DNA from: Rhynchopus sp. YZ270_cl-10
Lineage: Eukaryota > Euglenozoa > Diplonemea > Diplonemida > Diplonemidae
NCBI GenBank assembly: GCA_964035575.1
Contig: OZ037862.1
Span: 1,178,001-1,242,000, forward strand
Reading direction: 5' to 3'
Length of the DNA: 64,000 nt
Below the pieces are notes generated by a model, which did no database searches, was not told where the DNA came from, and worked only from the letters and a program-made list of their open reading frames with translations. The stretch's first letter is position 1. Each line of letters starts with the position of its first letter. This document shows, one piece after another, positions 33,613-45,100 of this stretch. Position numbers and translations under genes: made by a program.

Positions 33613-33965
33613 AACTGAGGACTGAAAGGAAATAAGCAACAAGACTCTGCCATTGTATCGCATCTAATGGCAAACAACAGTTTGCACTGTATAAACTGTG
33701 CAATGATATGCACAACATGACCTTTTACCTCCCTGGGCCCCATCTGGGACCCTCACCACCCCCCTGGTGTGTACATACCTGTCAGCACCAGCCCCCACAA
33801 CCCACAAGAACCCACCAAAAGAGTCCACCTAGGGGGACTATAGTCCCCCTAGGTGGACTACATAGTCCCCCTAGGGGGACTCTATAGTCCCCCTAGGGGG
33901 ACTCTTTGAGTCCCCCTTTAAGTCCCCCCCAAAGAGTAACTCCCCCCCGGGTAGACTCCACCGTG
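33613..33965 (-). repeat. Right terminal inverted repeat (353 bp)
   Basis: Inverted partner of 30646-30998, ending GACTCCACCGTG before the TA at 33966. The outer part has a variant TAAGTCCCCCCCAAAGAG segment not in the left arm. Confidence 0.9.
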
Positions 33966-34930
33966 TACTCCAACAATTTATCAAAAAAACAAAAACAAAA
34001 CAGATGCAATAAAAAAAAAGGCATTTTTGAGTATCATTCGTAGGTTTAAAGAAATGGAAAAAGAAAGGCAAGAAACCCGCGGTTTATAGAAATACCAAGT
34101 GCAAAAAAAAGGGAAAGTTTTTGTGTTGTGTGCTATCAAAAAAAGTTCAAAAAAATAAACCATAGATTGGCCTACAATTCTTACTGGGTTCCTCCCCCCC
34201 CAGTTAAATTTTCTTCCCTTCCCCTTTTTCTCTCCCAAAAAAATCCCCAAAGTAAACACGACGGTGAAAGGAAATGGTAGTAAGCCAACGGTGAAACCAC
34301 AAGTAAAACCACATAGTCAAGCCCTTTGCTTTTCATCGTCGTGATCACCTTTTCGGAAAAAGTGTCTTTTCTGCACCTTCCGACAAAATTAAAGTAAAAC
34401 AGGGTCTGTCAGATGGAATTTTTTTGTTCTCCCTCTCCCCCATACGTTCTATGTGTTTGTGTTAAAGAAAAGGATATTGGATATGGTACGTTTTATATTG
34501 GTCAGATTTAAGACTGATGATAAAAAATTGAGAAAAAAAAAATTGTACAGGAGTACTGTCAGGGAAGTTCCTAAGTGGGACCGAGAACATGAAATTCTGG
34601 ATTTTAGTTTTTTTTTCCTTTTTTTTTTTCCTTTTTTTCCTTGGGGGGCTTTCTTGTGGTTTCTAGTGGGTTTCACTGTGGGTGACACACCACCAGTGTG
34701 GTGAAATGGTCGAAACTCTCAAAAGCAAGAGTTTTCAGGGGGCAAGAAAAAAAAAATTGACAACAAAATCCTGCACCGTCAGGGCTGTACCCCCAATTTT
34801 TTTTTGCCTGCGGCGCCATTTTTCATTTTTTGCTCTGCAAAAAAGGGTTCGCCGGAAGCTAGATTTTTACACTGTACTCAAAATTTTTTGCCTGCGGCGC
34901 CATTTATATTTTTTTTTGCTCCGCAAAAAG

Positions 34931-35047
34931 AGAAGTGCAACGCCTCACCGTTCATCGGCGGAAGCACTGGTTCCACGGGTTATCGAACCCCAGAGAGCAC
35001 TTCATTGGCATGCACGCGGTTACCGCGAGGGAGCGTGTATGCAGGTA
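34931..35047 (-). repeat. Repeat family C, full-length copy, minus strand
   Basis: Read on the minus strand: GCATGCCAATGAAGTGCTCT, GGGGTTCGATAACCCGTGG, AACCAGTG, GGTGAGGCGTTGCAC. The GGGTT-CGAT-AACCC hairpin and the second CGCC/GGCG hairpin are both kept. This is the only clear minus-strand member of the families seen here. Confidence 0.8.
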
Positions 35048-35708
35048 CAAAATCACTGCCCCATCCAAATAATATTCCCAACGTCTTTGGGGGTCCCCTT
35101 GCATTTTGCAGCCAAAAATGCAACTAGACCAAAGCTGCAAAAAGTTCCGCGCGAGTGTAGCGCGCCCGGGTTTGGGACCCCTTTTTGAATTTCGAAGGGC
35201 GGTTAAAGTGGGCCCAGAATCACAGTTCTGACACTCATTTAGCATTGTGAGCAACTCACTAGTGGTCGTAACCAAAATTTGTATCAATCAAGAACTTGTC
35301 CATTTTCTCGAAATGACCCCACTACAGTGAGGGTAGAGCTCGGAAAGCCCGAAAAAGGGCAAAAAACCCCACCCAAAAAAAGGAAAAAAACGGGAACATA
35401 AATCCAGAATTTTGCTGTTTTTTCCGAGAACAAGGAACAACCCTGAGTACTGTTCATTAGTTCCAACAATCCCCCTCAACAGAGCTTCAGTGCCTGCGTC
35501 TAGATCGTCTAGGTCGTGGTTCTACTAAAGATCACTTTATTTTTTTTCTCTCAAAAACTGCGGTCAACGAAAAAAAGACACAGTAGTAGATTAGTTCGGA
35601 CATCAGTAAAAAATGCGTAGTTTTTTCTTCTTCGCAACATTTCGAAAATAGATCCCAAGTCGCTGGGATCCGGTCAGTTTTTTTTTTTTTTTCCATGTCT
35701 CGTTTTTT

Positions 35709-35740
35709 TGTGCGCACGAGAAGCACATTCATTTTTCAAG
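35709..35740 (+). repeat. Hairpin repeat type B
   Basis: TGTGC, loop GCACGAGAA, GCACA, then TTCATTTTTCAAG. Compare 41365-41400 and 48073-48106. The stem TGTGC/GCACA replaces CTAAGC/GCTTAG of type A while loop and tail stay alike. Confidence 0.6.
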
Positions 35741-36181
35741 ATTATATTTTATTTCTCTTCGTCTTTCCAAAAAACAAACGCTGTTTTCAAAAAAAAGATC
35801 TGTTTTTTTTAATGGTGATTGTCGATACCTGCAACAAGGTGCTGCCTAAGTTTTCTCCACAAATGGTCGATTCTTAAGTACGATTGCCTCCAAGATACCA
35901 ACACCAAAGAGGCAAGCCAAAAAAAAAGTGTTTGCCCAAAAAAAAAATTGTTGATAACATTATTTCCCGATTCTTTCCCTTCCCACTTTGCGCCAAAACA
36001 GAATTCGACACCTCTTTGGCGTTCGAAAAGAGTGATTTTTTTTTTTTTTGGAGAAGTTCTGGAGTTATCACGTAATCACCCACCTGATTTTGACCCGAGT
36101 TTGGCAGGAAGTCGCTACCGGGCCAAAGGTGGAATCAGTTGGCAGCTTCGTATCTGGATTTTTTTTTTGTTTGTTTTGCAA

Positions 36182-36250
36182 GGGTACTTCTTTAGCACCC
36201 TCTGTACCTTCTTTTCATTAGAAAAAGAATGTATATGAAACGATCTTTTT
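36182..36250 (+). repeat. Repeat family E (diverged copy)
   Basis: TTAGCACCCTCTGTACCTTC, then AATGTATATGAAACGATC and oligo-T. Other copies: 39619-39685, 40956-41135 (interrupted) and 52238-52290. Confidence 0.6.
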
Positions 36251-37097
36251 TTGTTTTGTAAGTGGAGTTACCTCCATGATATGTCCCGTTTTCCCTTTCC
36301 GTTCCGTTCTGCTCCTGTGCTGCAAAAAAGGCATTTTGTGCCCGGTGAAAAAAGTTACCCATTCTTACCTCCTTGACCTCTCAACTTTACCGTTTTTTAG
36401 CCTTGCAGTCAGGATTTTTTTTAAAGTCATAATAAAACATTTGAAAAGAACCAGTAATTTAAAAACAGGTTTTCGCACAGTGCACGTCTCTCTTCAGGGA
36501 GTGACTCTTGTACAACAAAAACCAAGTTTTCAAAACGAAAGAAAAGGGTTGGCTACAATGTTGCGTTGGTATGCATATCTAGATTGGAGGTGGGGTGGGG
36601 AGGTGGTGGAAAAAGGGGCCAATCGATAGTTGATGTAGAATCTCAGAAAAAGAGAAACACACTTTTTTTTTTTTTTTGAAAAGAAAGGTGCCTTGCATTG
36701 GGTTACCGTGTTTGCCTTCTCCTCACCCTTTCCGCCCCCTTCCCCTCCCTAACACGAAACACTAGGAATCATAACCAAAAAAAAAATCTTGCAATTAGGG
36801 CAAAAAGAGGGGGAGGGGGTGGGGTCATATGGTATGATTCAGGGGGTACGGACAACCCACGGGGGAACCACGGAGAATGGTTTCGGGCTATATTAAGATT
36901 TGCGGAGCACCTTCGGGGGGAACCACGGAGAATCCGTTTGGTGATCACACCATCATAGAAAACCTTCACGTTCTTTCTTTATGCAACTTATTTCTTTTCT
37001 TTCTTTAGAGACGCAGTTCTGTACGCGAGGCTTACTGAGCCGTCTTTTTTCTTTTTGCACAGACAGTTAGCTGATGCTGTGCCATACCAATTGTTAT

Positions 37098-37132
37098 CAA
37101 GGTGACTAAGCATGTGGTTTTCATCTTGTACA
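37098..37132 (+). repeat. Hairpin repeat type A, diverged
   Basis: AAGGTGACTAAGC then GTGGTTTTCATCTTGTACAC. The 5' half and the TTCATCTT tail match type A; the inner 3' arm is eroded here. Confidence 0.5.
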
Positions 37133-37566
37133 CCCCCTTTTTTTTTTGTGGTGTCTGCCTCCTTCGAGGCTTTATGCACTTGAGACTTTTGTTGTTGCCG
37201 CATTTTTTTTCCTCCCTCAAAGCCTTTTCTTATTGTTCACCCACGTAAAATCCTTTTTTCTTAGGTAAGTAAGTGAGGCTTGGACTCACCGTTTCCAACA
37301 TTTCCATTTTTTATGGCTTTTTATGGCGTAAGGTTGGTCACTAAACAACAACAGGCTTAGATCATGTTATTGTCAGTTTTTTTTCAAGATGTTTCCACCT
37401 AGAGACAATATCATTTTTCTTTCTCTTTTTTCTTTTGCAAAAAAAAAAAAAATGTCCGAGGTTCATTCTTCTAATCTTTCTTTTGAAAATAAGATGCATG
37501 TGTGGCACATTGTGTCACACGTACTTTTTTTTTTCTTCAAAAAAAAGTGCATCTTATCTTCGTGAG

Positions 37567-37610
37567 GTACACTCTCACGTGAGGGCTTTGTATTTCAAGG
37601 CTACTTTCTT
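37567..37610 (+). repeat. Repeat family D with CTCACGTGAG palindrome
   Basis: TACACTCTCACGTGAGGG then CTTTGTATTTCAAGGCTACT. Just upstream GTGAG...CTCAC can also pair (37562-37579), so two alternative stems share the same arm. Confidence 0.6.
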
Positions 37611-39237
37611 TTTCTTCGGTCTTCTTCTCAGTGGAGAGTCCTCTCTCACACGAGGCTTACACTCGCACCTTCGCTTTCTTTTTAAATATACCCGGAGTCT
37701 CTCTCCCTTCTTGCAACAGACGAACATGACAACGCTCGCCACGAATACCTAGACAGGGTCTAATATTATAGACCCCAATGTTTTTTTTTTGTCTTTGTGG
37801 GCGCAAACAATAGCTCAGTCTTGTTTTTTTTTTTTTCTCTTCTGTTTCTCCTCGATTATCACAGAAACTGTCAACGAAACTATTTTAACGATTTCAACAA
37901 AAACATTCCTTTTTTTTGAGACTAAAAAATATGAAGAAATAAGAGGGCTTGCACCTCTTGATGAAATTGTGTCTTTTTTTTCGACCCTCTTTTTGTTGCT
38001 ACTTGGCCTTTCTCCCCTTTTCAACCCACAAGAAAATCATATTTATTTCACCCATCAGTTTTCGTTTTCGCCGTGCAGCACATTTCTTCTATTCCTCAAA
38101 TACCCAAGAAGCCCCCCAGCTTTAAATGAAGTATCGCCCTTCTCCCTTCAAACTGGGGGTACTGTGGTATAGCAAGGAAGCAAAAGAAGGGACTGTTTTT
38201 TTTTTCCTATCTTTTTGCAATTTTCTTCCTTCTTCTGAGCATCTGAGGGAAAATGCTTCCATGCGTATTTGACGTGGGTAGCGTACCAACTAAACAAAAG
38301 ACGACGAGGTGTTCATTATTTATAGATCTGAAAGGGATAGTTTTCTGCTTTGCATCTCTTTCAAGGTGACGACGCTCTGTAAAAACCCCTAAGAGGGTGA
38401 GGCCAAGATGGAGATGAGAATGTTGTGTCCCCACCCTGCTCTCTTGCGCCCCCTTTTTTTTGTTTTGTTGGATTTATCAGTGGGCAGCACCACTCATTCC
38501 TTCATTTACAAAAAAAAAAAGAAGCAAAAGAAAATAGTGGAAATGCTTAGGGACGAGGCCTCTCCTCTCCCTTTTTTTTTGTTTTGTGTTTATTTTCCCC
38601 CCCTTCCCCCCTTCTGCTTATCCAGATGCGCGGCACTTCAGTTTCACTCCCATTTATTAGATGGTTGTTGTATTCTGATGTGTACATGAGAGGCTCTCTC
38701 AATCTTTTTCAGTTTTTCTTTTCTTTTTTTTGAAATACTCTTTTTCCTTCACTGTTAGCCAAAGCGCAACGCGAGCTGCCAATGTAACATTTAGGCTGCC
38801 GTTTTGCACCGCTTGCACACTGCTTTTTTTTTTTTTTTTTTTTTTTGAAATCCCTTATTTTTGGGTTTTGTACAGATTCTTTTGAGTAGCTATATTTGTG
38901 GAGGGGGGGAAATCTCAGGGGGCTGGGGGAATCACTTTTTTCCATTCATTTTATGTTCAGCAACGTCGTGTGAGTGAGGCACACAGACAACGTATTAAGC
39001 GACCTCTCCCTTGCCTCGTTTTCTTGCTAACCCCTAGTCTCTTTTCTGATTCCTGCGCCTGATTGCATTTTGTTAAAATCTTTAAAAGCCTGGATCTATA
39101 TCCAGCCGCTTTCAGACTTCTCAAAATAGCTTAAAAAGCGAGAACAGAATTGAACGGAAGACAATCTGTTCATACAATACTCTTTTTTGGTGTCATGCGC
39201 ATGAAGCATTTTCATCTTTTCAACTCTTTTTCAATTC

Positions 39238-39275
39238 AAGGTGACGTAAGCAGGCTTTATGTTCATCTTATACAG
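39238..39275 (+). repeat. Hairpin repeat type A
   Basis: AAGGTGACGTAAGC, AGGCTTTATG, TTCATCTTATACAG. TAAGC can pair with GCTTTA in part. Confidence 0.55.
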
Positions 39276-39434
39276 ATTTTTCTTTGGCGATACACATGCC
39301 ACGAGATGGTTTTGTATTTCAAGATTGTATTTCAACCTTTATTTTTTGTCCCTATTCAGGCAGATTCACTTGAAAGAACACAGAAAATGGGGGTTGCACG
39401 GCACCTCATATCGCACATTTTTAGGTTAAGTTTA

Positions 39435-39480
39435 GGTACACTGTCACGAAAGAGGGTTTTGTATTTCAAGTCAACTTTTT
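39435..39480 (+). repeat. Repeat family D
   Basis: GGTACACTGTCACGAAAGAG, then GGTTTTGTATTTCAAGTCAA and CTTTTT. Close to 42021-42068. Confidence 0.6.
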
Positions 39481-39487
39481 TCTCCCC

Positions 39488-39572
39488 TCTGGAGTTCGAT
39501 AACCGCGACAAAACGCGTCCCGCTGCGTCCCGGTGGTGTCCGGTGAGGCGTTTGCACTTTCAAGTTCCCTTT
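39488..39572 (+). repeat. Repeat family C, diverged copy
   Basis: CTCTGGAGTTCGATAACCGCG, then GGTGTCCGGTGAGGCGTTTG and CACTTTCAAGTTCCCTTT. The upstream TATGCCAATG part is missing. Confidence 0.65.
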
Positions 39573-39618
39573 CTCTTTTGCTTGTTTCGTTATCAGAAAC
39601 AAGCAAACCTAAATAAAG

Positions 39619-39685
39619 TTTGGGTGCATTTTTAGTGCACCCTATTATACCTTCTCTTCAGAACAGAGAGTATATGAAAAATAAT
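39619..39685 (+). repeat. Repeat family E
   Basis: GTTTGGGTGCATTTTTAGTG, CACCCTATTATACCTTCTC, then GAGAGTATATGAAAAATAATT. It directly follows the family C copy at 39488-39572; the same C-E closeness is seen at 52238-52365. Confidence 0.7.
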
Positions 39686-39927
39686 TTTTACCTACAAAGC
39701 GTAGCTTAAAGGAGAAATAGTTTCTGACCCCCCTCCCGTAATTGAGCAATCAACGAAAAAAAAAATTATTACAATCAGCTATGTCCATTATTGAGTCCCG
39801 CATGGGTTGCGCGCGACTCACCTTTGATGCGTTCTTGGAAGGATGTTGGCAATTAACGAAAAAAAATCCTTTTTTCCTTACCTATCAGAGTTACTATTTT
39901 TTTAAGTTTGTACAAACAGCGCAACAC

Positions 39928-39950
39928 ACACACACACACACACACACATA
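39928..39950. repeat. CA dinucleotide microsatellite
   Basis: About 11 uninterrupted CA units in otherwise T-rich DNA. Confidence 0.9.
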
Positions 39951-40885
39951 CGTATCAGTCACGAAGCCTGTCTCACTATCAGCACAATTGGCTTTACTGT
40001 AGAGCACGGAGACGTAAAAGAAAACACGATATAAAGAAGAAAAAAGTCTCCCCTCAAAAACACACAAGAGTAAATCAAACGGAACAGAATTAAACACTTT
40101 TTAGCACTATTTTTTTTCTCAAAAAGCCTTCACTTTTTTTAAATAGATGTACTGAGTATTGGGTCGATGTGGGGTGATGCATCTTAAGTGTTTCCATCCC
40201 CTCTTTTTTTCTTTTTCAAAAGGTGACTAAAATTAAAGCGAGCGCTGCTGACGTTTTGTGGGATATTCACCCCTTCACACGCGCCTCGGAATTGTATGTT
40301 TTTTTTTCTTTTCTTTTTTTTAGTGCCTGCATCCCAGAGGCGTTGTGCACTGTCAACTTTACCCCCTATTTTTCTTGTTTTGTTTTTTCGCAACGTGGAC
40401 TTGCGGAGCAAGCGGCAACTTCATTACAACCATTTATCTTTTTTTTTTTTTTCTTTTCAAAACCTGATCTCCACCTGTTGCTTCACAGCAGCCGTCTTCC
40501 CTTCCCTTCCTCCCCCTTTTTCAACTAATATAGTTTGTTCTGTAGTAAATGAAGAAAAAAAAATCTGGTCTTTCATTTTAGAGGTGTGCAAACCTTTGTG
40601 TGGTTAGACTTAAAAGGGATGCATCCTTGAGTCGCAAAAACAAAACACAAAATAGCCACCCCCCTTTGTAGTGAGTGATAGCAGTATTGTTTTTATTTGT
40701 TACAATTTTTGTCAAAATTTTACAAAAAAAATGGGTTTAAATATAGGGGAACGAAACGCAGCAAAAAAACAGAGCAACAGACCAAGAAGGAGCTATGCCA
40801 CAATTTTCGTTTTCCGGATAAAGTATATCATTCCTTTGGTCCTGTTGTATGCGCTTTTCGTATCCCTCCATTACATACATTTTTT

Positions 40886-40925
40886 AAAGGTGGCTAAGCA
40901 AGAGAGAGCTTAGGTTCATCTAAAC
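40886..40925 (+). repeat. Hairpin repeat type A, perfect 6-bp stem
   Basis: GGTGGCTAAGC, loop AAGAGAGA, GCTTAGGTTCATCT. CTAAGC and GCTTAG are exact complements. Confidence 0.65.
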
Positions 40926-40955
40926 AAAACCTTTCTATTTTGTTGAAAAAAAAAA

Positions 40956-41135
40956 GTTTGGGTCCATTTAGTGCACCCTATTATACCTTCTATTCAGTAG
41001 AATAGTACAGTGGTTAAACAAAGTTTACGCCTAAACTAAAGGTGGAATTGAAATCGATGGCGGAAAGTACTTGTCGGGCACTTTTCTTAGGCGGAACTTT
41101 GTTTAACCACTGTATATGGAACAATATTTTTGTTG
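40956..41135 (+). repeat. Repeat family E split by a mariner-like MITE
   Basis: The left part GTGCACCCTATTATACCTTC through AGTAGAATAGTA is at 40956-41007. The right part TATATGGAACAATATTTTT resumes at 41113. Uninterrupted copies (39619-39685, 52238-52290) read AGTAGAATAG...TATATGAAACAATC, which identifies the insertion. Confidence 0.8.
41008..41112. mobile_element. 105-bp mariner-like MITE with TA target duplication
   Basis: Ends CAGTGGTTAAACAAAGTT and the inverted AACTTTGTTTAACCACTG (18-bp perfect), with GCCTAA/TTAGGC further in. It is flanked by TA on both sides and inserted in repeat E. A CAGT-type terminus and TA duplication fit Tc1/mariner. No coding capacity. Confidence 0.88.
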
Positions 41136-41364
41136 GCTTTCACCAGTCTTTTTCAGTGCCTGTGGTAAAGCGTTTTGCACTTTCAAAAGTTCTCTTTTTT
41201 TTTTAAAGGTCGGTTAGGATTAGAGAGTGTTTCCTTTAGAGACACAGCGTTCTCAATATCCAGTTTTTATTTTTTGATTTTTTTTTTTTTAAAGTCCCTC
41301 TCTCTCTCTCTCTCTCCCCCTCTCCCCCTGATTCTTGTACGTTCTGGACTTATTTCTTTTTTAG

Positions 41365-41400
41365 ATGTGTGCACGAGAGGCACATTTCATCTTTCAACTC
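41365..41400 (+). repeat. Hairpin repeat type B, perfect 5-bp stem
   Basis: TGTGC, loop ACGAGAG, GCACA, then TTTCATCTTTCAACTC and oligo-T. Best type B example. Confidence 0.65.
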
Positions 41401-41790
41401 TTTTTTTTTATGGATGGGGGCATTTTTCTTTGTTCCAACAAAAGCATTTATCTTTGAACGCACAAATAAAAGCCCCACAGTATTTTTTCAAAAGATGACT
41501 TAAAGCACACTGTGAAGCTTAAGCTCATTATTTTTTTGTCTTCCTTTTTGCCATGCCCTCCATTTTTTTGTGCTTTTTCTCTCCTCCTACAAACCTTCCT
41601 TTTTTTTTTACAGTTCTGTTCATAACAACCGAGCACGAAAAAAAAAAATGAAACAGGAAATTTTAAAAGATACAACTTCTCTTCCCTTTTTCTATTTATA
41701 TTTTTTTATTGTGAAATGGAGCAGAGCTGAGCATCGCCAACCCTTCCTTGATCCTATGCGAACCTGCATTGGGCCGTCCCTATTCTAAGT

Positions 41791-41900
41791 GGTAACCGTG
41801 TGCATACCAACGAAGTTCTCTCTGGGGGTTCGATAACCCGTGGAGAACCAGTGCCTGCGTCCGCCTATGAGCGGCGAGGCGTTTGCACTTTCAGCTTCCC
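41791..41900 (+). repeat. Repeat family C, full-length copy
   Basis: GGTAACCGTGTGCATACCAA, TCTGGGGGTTCGATAACCCG, TGGAGAACCAGTGCCTGCGT, then GGCGAGGCGTTTGCAC and TTTCAGCTTCCCTTTTTT. About 110 bp, same orientation as the copy at 59129. It is preceded (41715) and followed (41926) by copies of GAGCTGAGCATCGCCAACCC. Confidence 0.8.
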
Positions 41901-42020
41901 TTTTTTATTGTGAAGTGGTGCCCCAGAGCTGAGCATCGCCAACCCTTCCTTAAACTACGAAAATGGATGTACAACTGTATGGCTGGGTGTCCACCCCCGG
42001 TACAGCCGGCCATTGTATCA

Positions 42021-42068
42021 GGGGCACACTGTTCACGAGAGGGCTTTGTATTTCAAGGCAACTTTTTT
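42021..42068 (+). repeat. Repeat family D
   Basis: GGGGCACACTGTTCACGAGA then GGGCTTTGTATTTCAAGGCA and ACTTTTTTT. It ends about 120 bp before the SPRY gene start, directly after repeat G (about 41957-42020). Confidence 0.65.
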
Positions 42069-42189
42069 TATCCTATGCGAACCTGCCTAATGTCCCTATA
42101 TCTCCCACCTATCTGAGGTAGAAAACCTCGCAAGGTAACCACGACTTAAAACAAAAAACCACTACAGGAGGGGACACTTCACCCCCACA

Positions 42190-45100
42190 ATGCACCCCCC
42201 CTCCCCACACCGGGTCCCAACACGCCTCACAATCGACTGCGACAAGAAGGAAGCGAGAGGTGAATATACTTTGCGTTCTGGCGAGGCGTGGCATGGTCTT
42301 CCTGTATGGGAACGCGACACACGGCAGAGGGAGAGTTTGTACAGCGATGCAGACGGACGCTGGATAGTCGGGACCGTCGAGGTGATGAAGAACAACGCAG
42401 GCTGGGTGATGTCTGGGGAGCACTCCGGACGGCTCCCGCATGAAGTAGGGGGGTGGATGAAGTTTGCATCGGGGGAGTGGGTGGCGACGGATGTGACGGT
42501 CTCTGCCGACGGCATGTCCCCTTGGCCGGACACTGCGACGCATGCATGCTCTAACGAACACTGCAATGAGGAGAGCGCCTTTCTTTGCGCAGGCTGCGAA
42601 CAGCACTTCTGCAGCCCATGCAAAGGAACGCATGGCTGCCGTTCACCCCCACCACCACCTCCACCTCCACCGCCTATCATCTCAAACACACCAACGCGCA
42701 ATTCTACGCTCATCACCGAAGCAGCACCTCAAGCACAACGCCGTGAATCCAGGTCCTCCTCTCGAGTCAGCCGTGCAGTGCCAATTCACCACCACGCATC
42801 TCCAATGGAGCTGCCGCAGCCGCAGTTTGGGTTGTCCCGTTCTGGGTCGGATGACACAACGTTCAGTGATTCTACACATACGCATTCAAGTGTACGAAAT
42901 GAACGGACAATCGAAACCTTAGACAGACAGCTTCTAGAGGAAAAGAACAATGTCTCACGGCTAGAAAAGGTGGTCACAGAGAGGGCAGGGGAGAATGCGG
43001 TGTTGCGATCGCAGCTCACTTCGATTGATACGGTGCTCTGTGCAGTGCGTGACGAGCGCGATGCCGCCTGCCTCCGTCTGCAGGAATCCGTCCTCCACAA
43101 GCCAAAGCACCCCACCCCGACCCCTCTGTCAAACCCACTCTCACTCGCCACATTCGTCCCACCGCACAACACACAGTACAGCACCTCCAAAGACCACCTC
43201 GTTGTTGCCAAGGGAAGCTCTGAAGAAGGATGCTCTATTCTCACTACGGTCCCTATTGGGAGTGCACACCCGGAATCAAAAATTCATCTCCATTTTGAAA
43301 AAATAAACGGACCAGGTAGGCGCGTCTGCGTCGGAGTCTGCACTGAATCTGGCGCACAACGGGTCGACCTCCGGGCAGACGGTGAGATCTTTGTCGACGG
43401 CACCCCACAACAGCAGAGACACTCCTCCTCTTCCTTCTCCACCACCCCTCCCCCAAAGCTTTGCTTCGGAGAAGGCGATGCCGTCACCATCGAGCTCGAC
43501 GCCTCTCGAGGGAAGGTCCACTTCTCTGTCCTCAACGAATCGGTTACCGTCCCCCTCCCACGCCCCAAGGACTTTCTCTCTGAAGGAAGAGACGTACGGT
43601 ACCACCCCTGCCTCCGCCTCGTCGCAGAAGGTGATACAGTGGCGATTGTCCCTTCCATTCACCTCATGAATGAAGCGGCGGGGTTGAGGCGATTGGCTTC
43701 AGAGCAGAAGGATCGAATTTCCATATTAGAAGCTGAGCTGGCAGCAGCAATGGAGAAGGAGAGACAAAACCAAGCTTTCGAGGCAGAAAGGGAGAGCAAC
43801 AACAACACAACACACATCCCAAAGGAAGCGACTACAGAGTGTACTGCAACTCAGACCGAAAAAAGTACGGAAAAAATTGATTCAATAGAAAATACAGATA
43901 CAGAGGAGATGAGAATACCTGAGAAACGCGACATTCCTCTTTATGAATTCGAACACTTTTTGTATAGCACTAAGGAGAAGGAGAGGGAGAAGGAGAAAGC
44001 AAGCAATGTAGTGCTCTCTGCCAGCCAGCATTGTATGGTTAATGCACGGAGTGACGTTATGACGGTGCCGCAACAGACCACGCAGACGCAGACGACCCTC
44101 TTTGCGACAGCGGTGCAGACACGGCAACTCAAAGAGGTCTGTTTGCCACAAATCACTCCCTCTGTTGGAGAGTTCTGCGGCGGACCTGTAGGTCCCTCAA
44201 AACGCAGTCGTGGGGTGAACACATCCGTATCCGTTGCACCGCACGCTTCACCACAGATGCTAGCGGCTACCGCATTGGATCCGATGACACCTGCTTCGTA
44301 CAGCCCTGTAGAAAGCATCCAACCGACACCCGAGGTTCCACAGAAAGTGTCACCACCTCCACCTCCACCACAGCCCCAACCAAACCTCTCGGAGTCGCTG
44401 CAGCACTTCATGATGGTTCTCGCTTCCATTGAGGAGGAGGATTGGGAGGCAGCGCACGAAGCCTTTGCGTTGCTCTGGGGGTTGTTGGCGGGGGGTGCGT
44501 TGCAGGGTGGGGGTGTACGAAGTGGTGGGGAGCTGTGTGCATTGGGGGGGATGCTGCTGCGGAAGATAGAACATACGATGGCAGAGCTTCGAGCGAAGGC
44601 GGTGTACGTCGAGAACGCCCCGCCTCCTCCTCCTCCTCCCCCGATCCGAGACCCAGAGTCGGTCCCGCTGCACACCATCACCACGGTCCTCGACTGTGTC
44701 TCTCAGGGGACTTCTCTGCCTGCTTGCATATTCGATGCGTCGCATAGTCTGTACCCTTTGCTTCCTGTAGTGTCAAGACTGCATACAAATGCCGCATTGC
44801 TGCAATGTGGAGAAACGCGTAGTGGTTCGAGGCCAGGGAGGTTGGGTGCAGTGTTATTCGTGTTGTTTGGGGGGCCAAGGATGATGCGGAAGTTTTATCT
44901 GAGGTGGTCTCTTGGTGTGCAGACAGTGAATAGTAGTGGGGAGAGGAAGAGGGAGAAGATGGCGATGGTCGCAGAGTTGGAGAAGGTGGAGCGGTCGGTG
45001 TCTGGGGGTGGGGTGGTGCCGCCTGCACCGCGGAGTGGGTCGACAGGGGCGCATGCTCAGGTTGCTTTGCCGCCTTCATTGCCAGAGTGGGTGTTGCACG

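Larger units (their letters stand above)
30646..33965. mobile_element. 3.3-kb TIR element with TA target duplication, carrying LINE remains
   Basis: Left (30646-30998) and right (33613-33965) ends are 353-bp inverted repeats, nearly identical except in the outer 100 bp. Each terminus is CACGGTGGAGTC and the flanking dinucleotide is TA on both sides (30644-30645, 33966-33967), as in Tc1/mariner-like insertions. The flanking host sequence (ACAACTGTGGCAACACAACC ... CAATTTATCAAAAAAAC) exists a second time at 62568-62720 without this element, which confirms the boundaries. The ends are filled with TAGTCCCCCTAGGGGGACTA palindromes. The interior shows no transposase that I can recognise. It holds minus-strand endonuclease/reverse-transcriptase remains and, on the + strand near 33250-33351, a short coiled-coil frame (REELQRQNLDLLRQLVELK). 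Confidence 0.8.
33968..42189. other. 8.2-kb gene-free region tiled with short dispersed repeats
   Basis: I find no reading frame here with a domain, signal peptide or believable splice structure. The DNA is AT-rich with many oligo-T runs on this strand. It contains copies of repeat families A-E and G and at least one small transposon (listed separately). A pair of TTTTGCCTGCGGCGCCATTT units lies at about 34801 and 34888. Sequence at about 35086-35146 (CCCCTTGCATTTTGCAGCC) is inverted at about 45777-45832 inside the second hAT-like element. Confidence 0.6.

Noticed and set aside
36081-36150. Second copy of the CCACCTGATTTTTACCCC MITE
   Set aside because: The left end matches only in part and the right end (GGTGGAATCAG) is weak, with no target duplication; too eroded to call.
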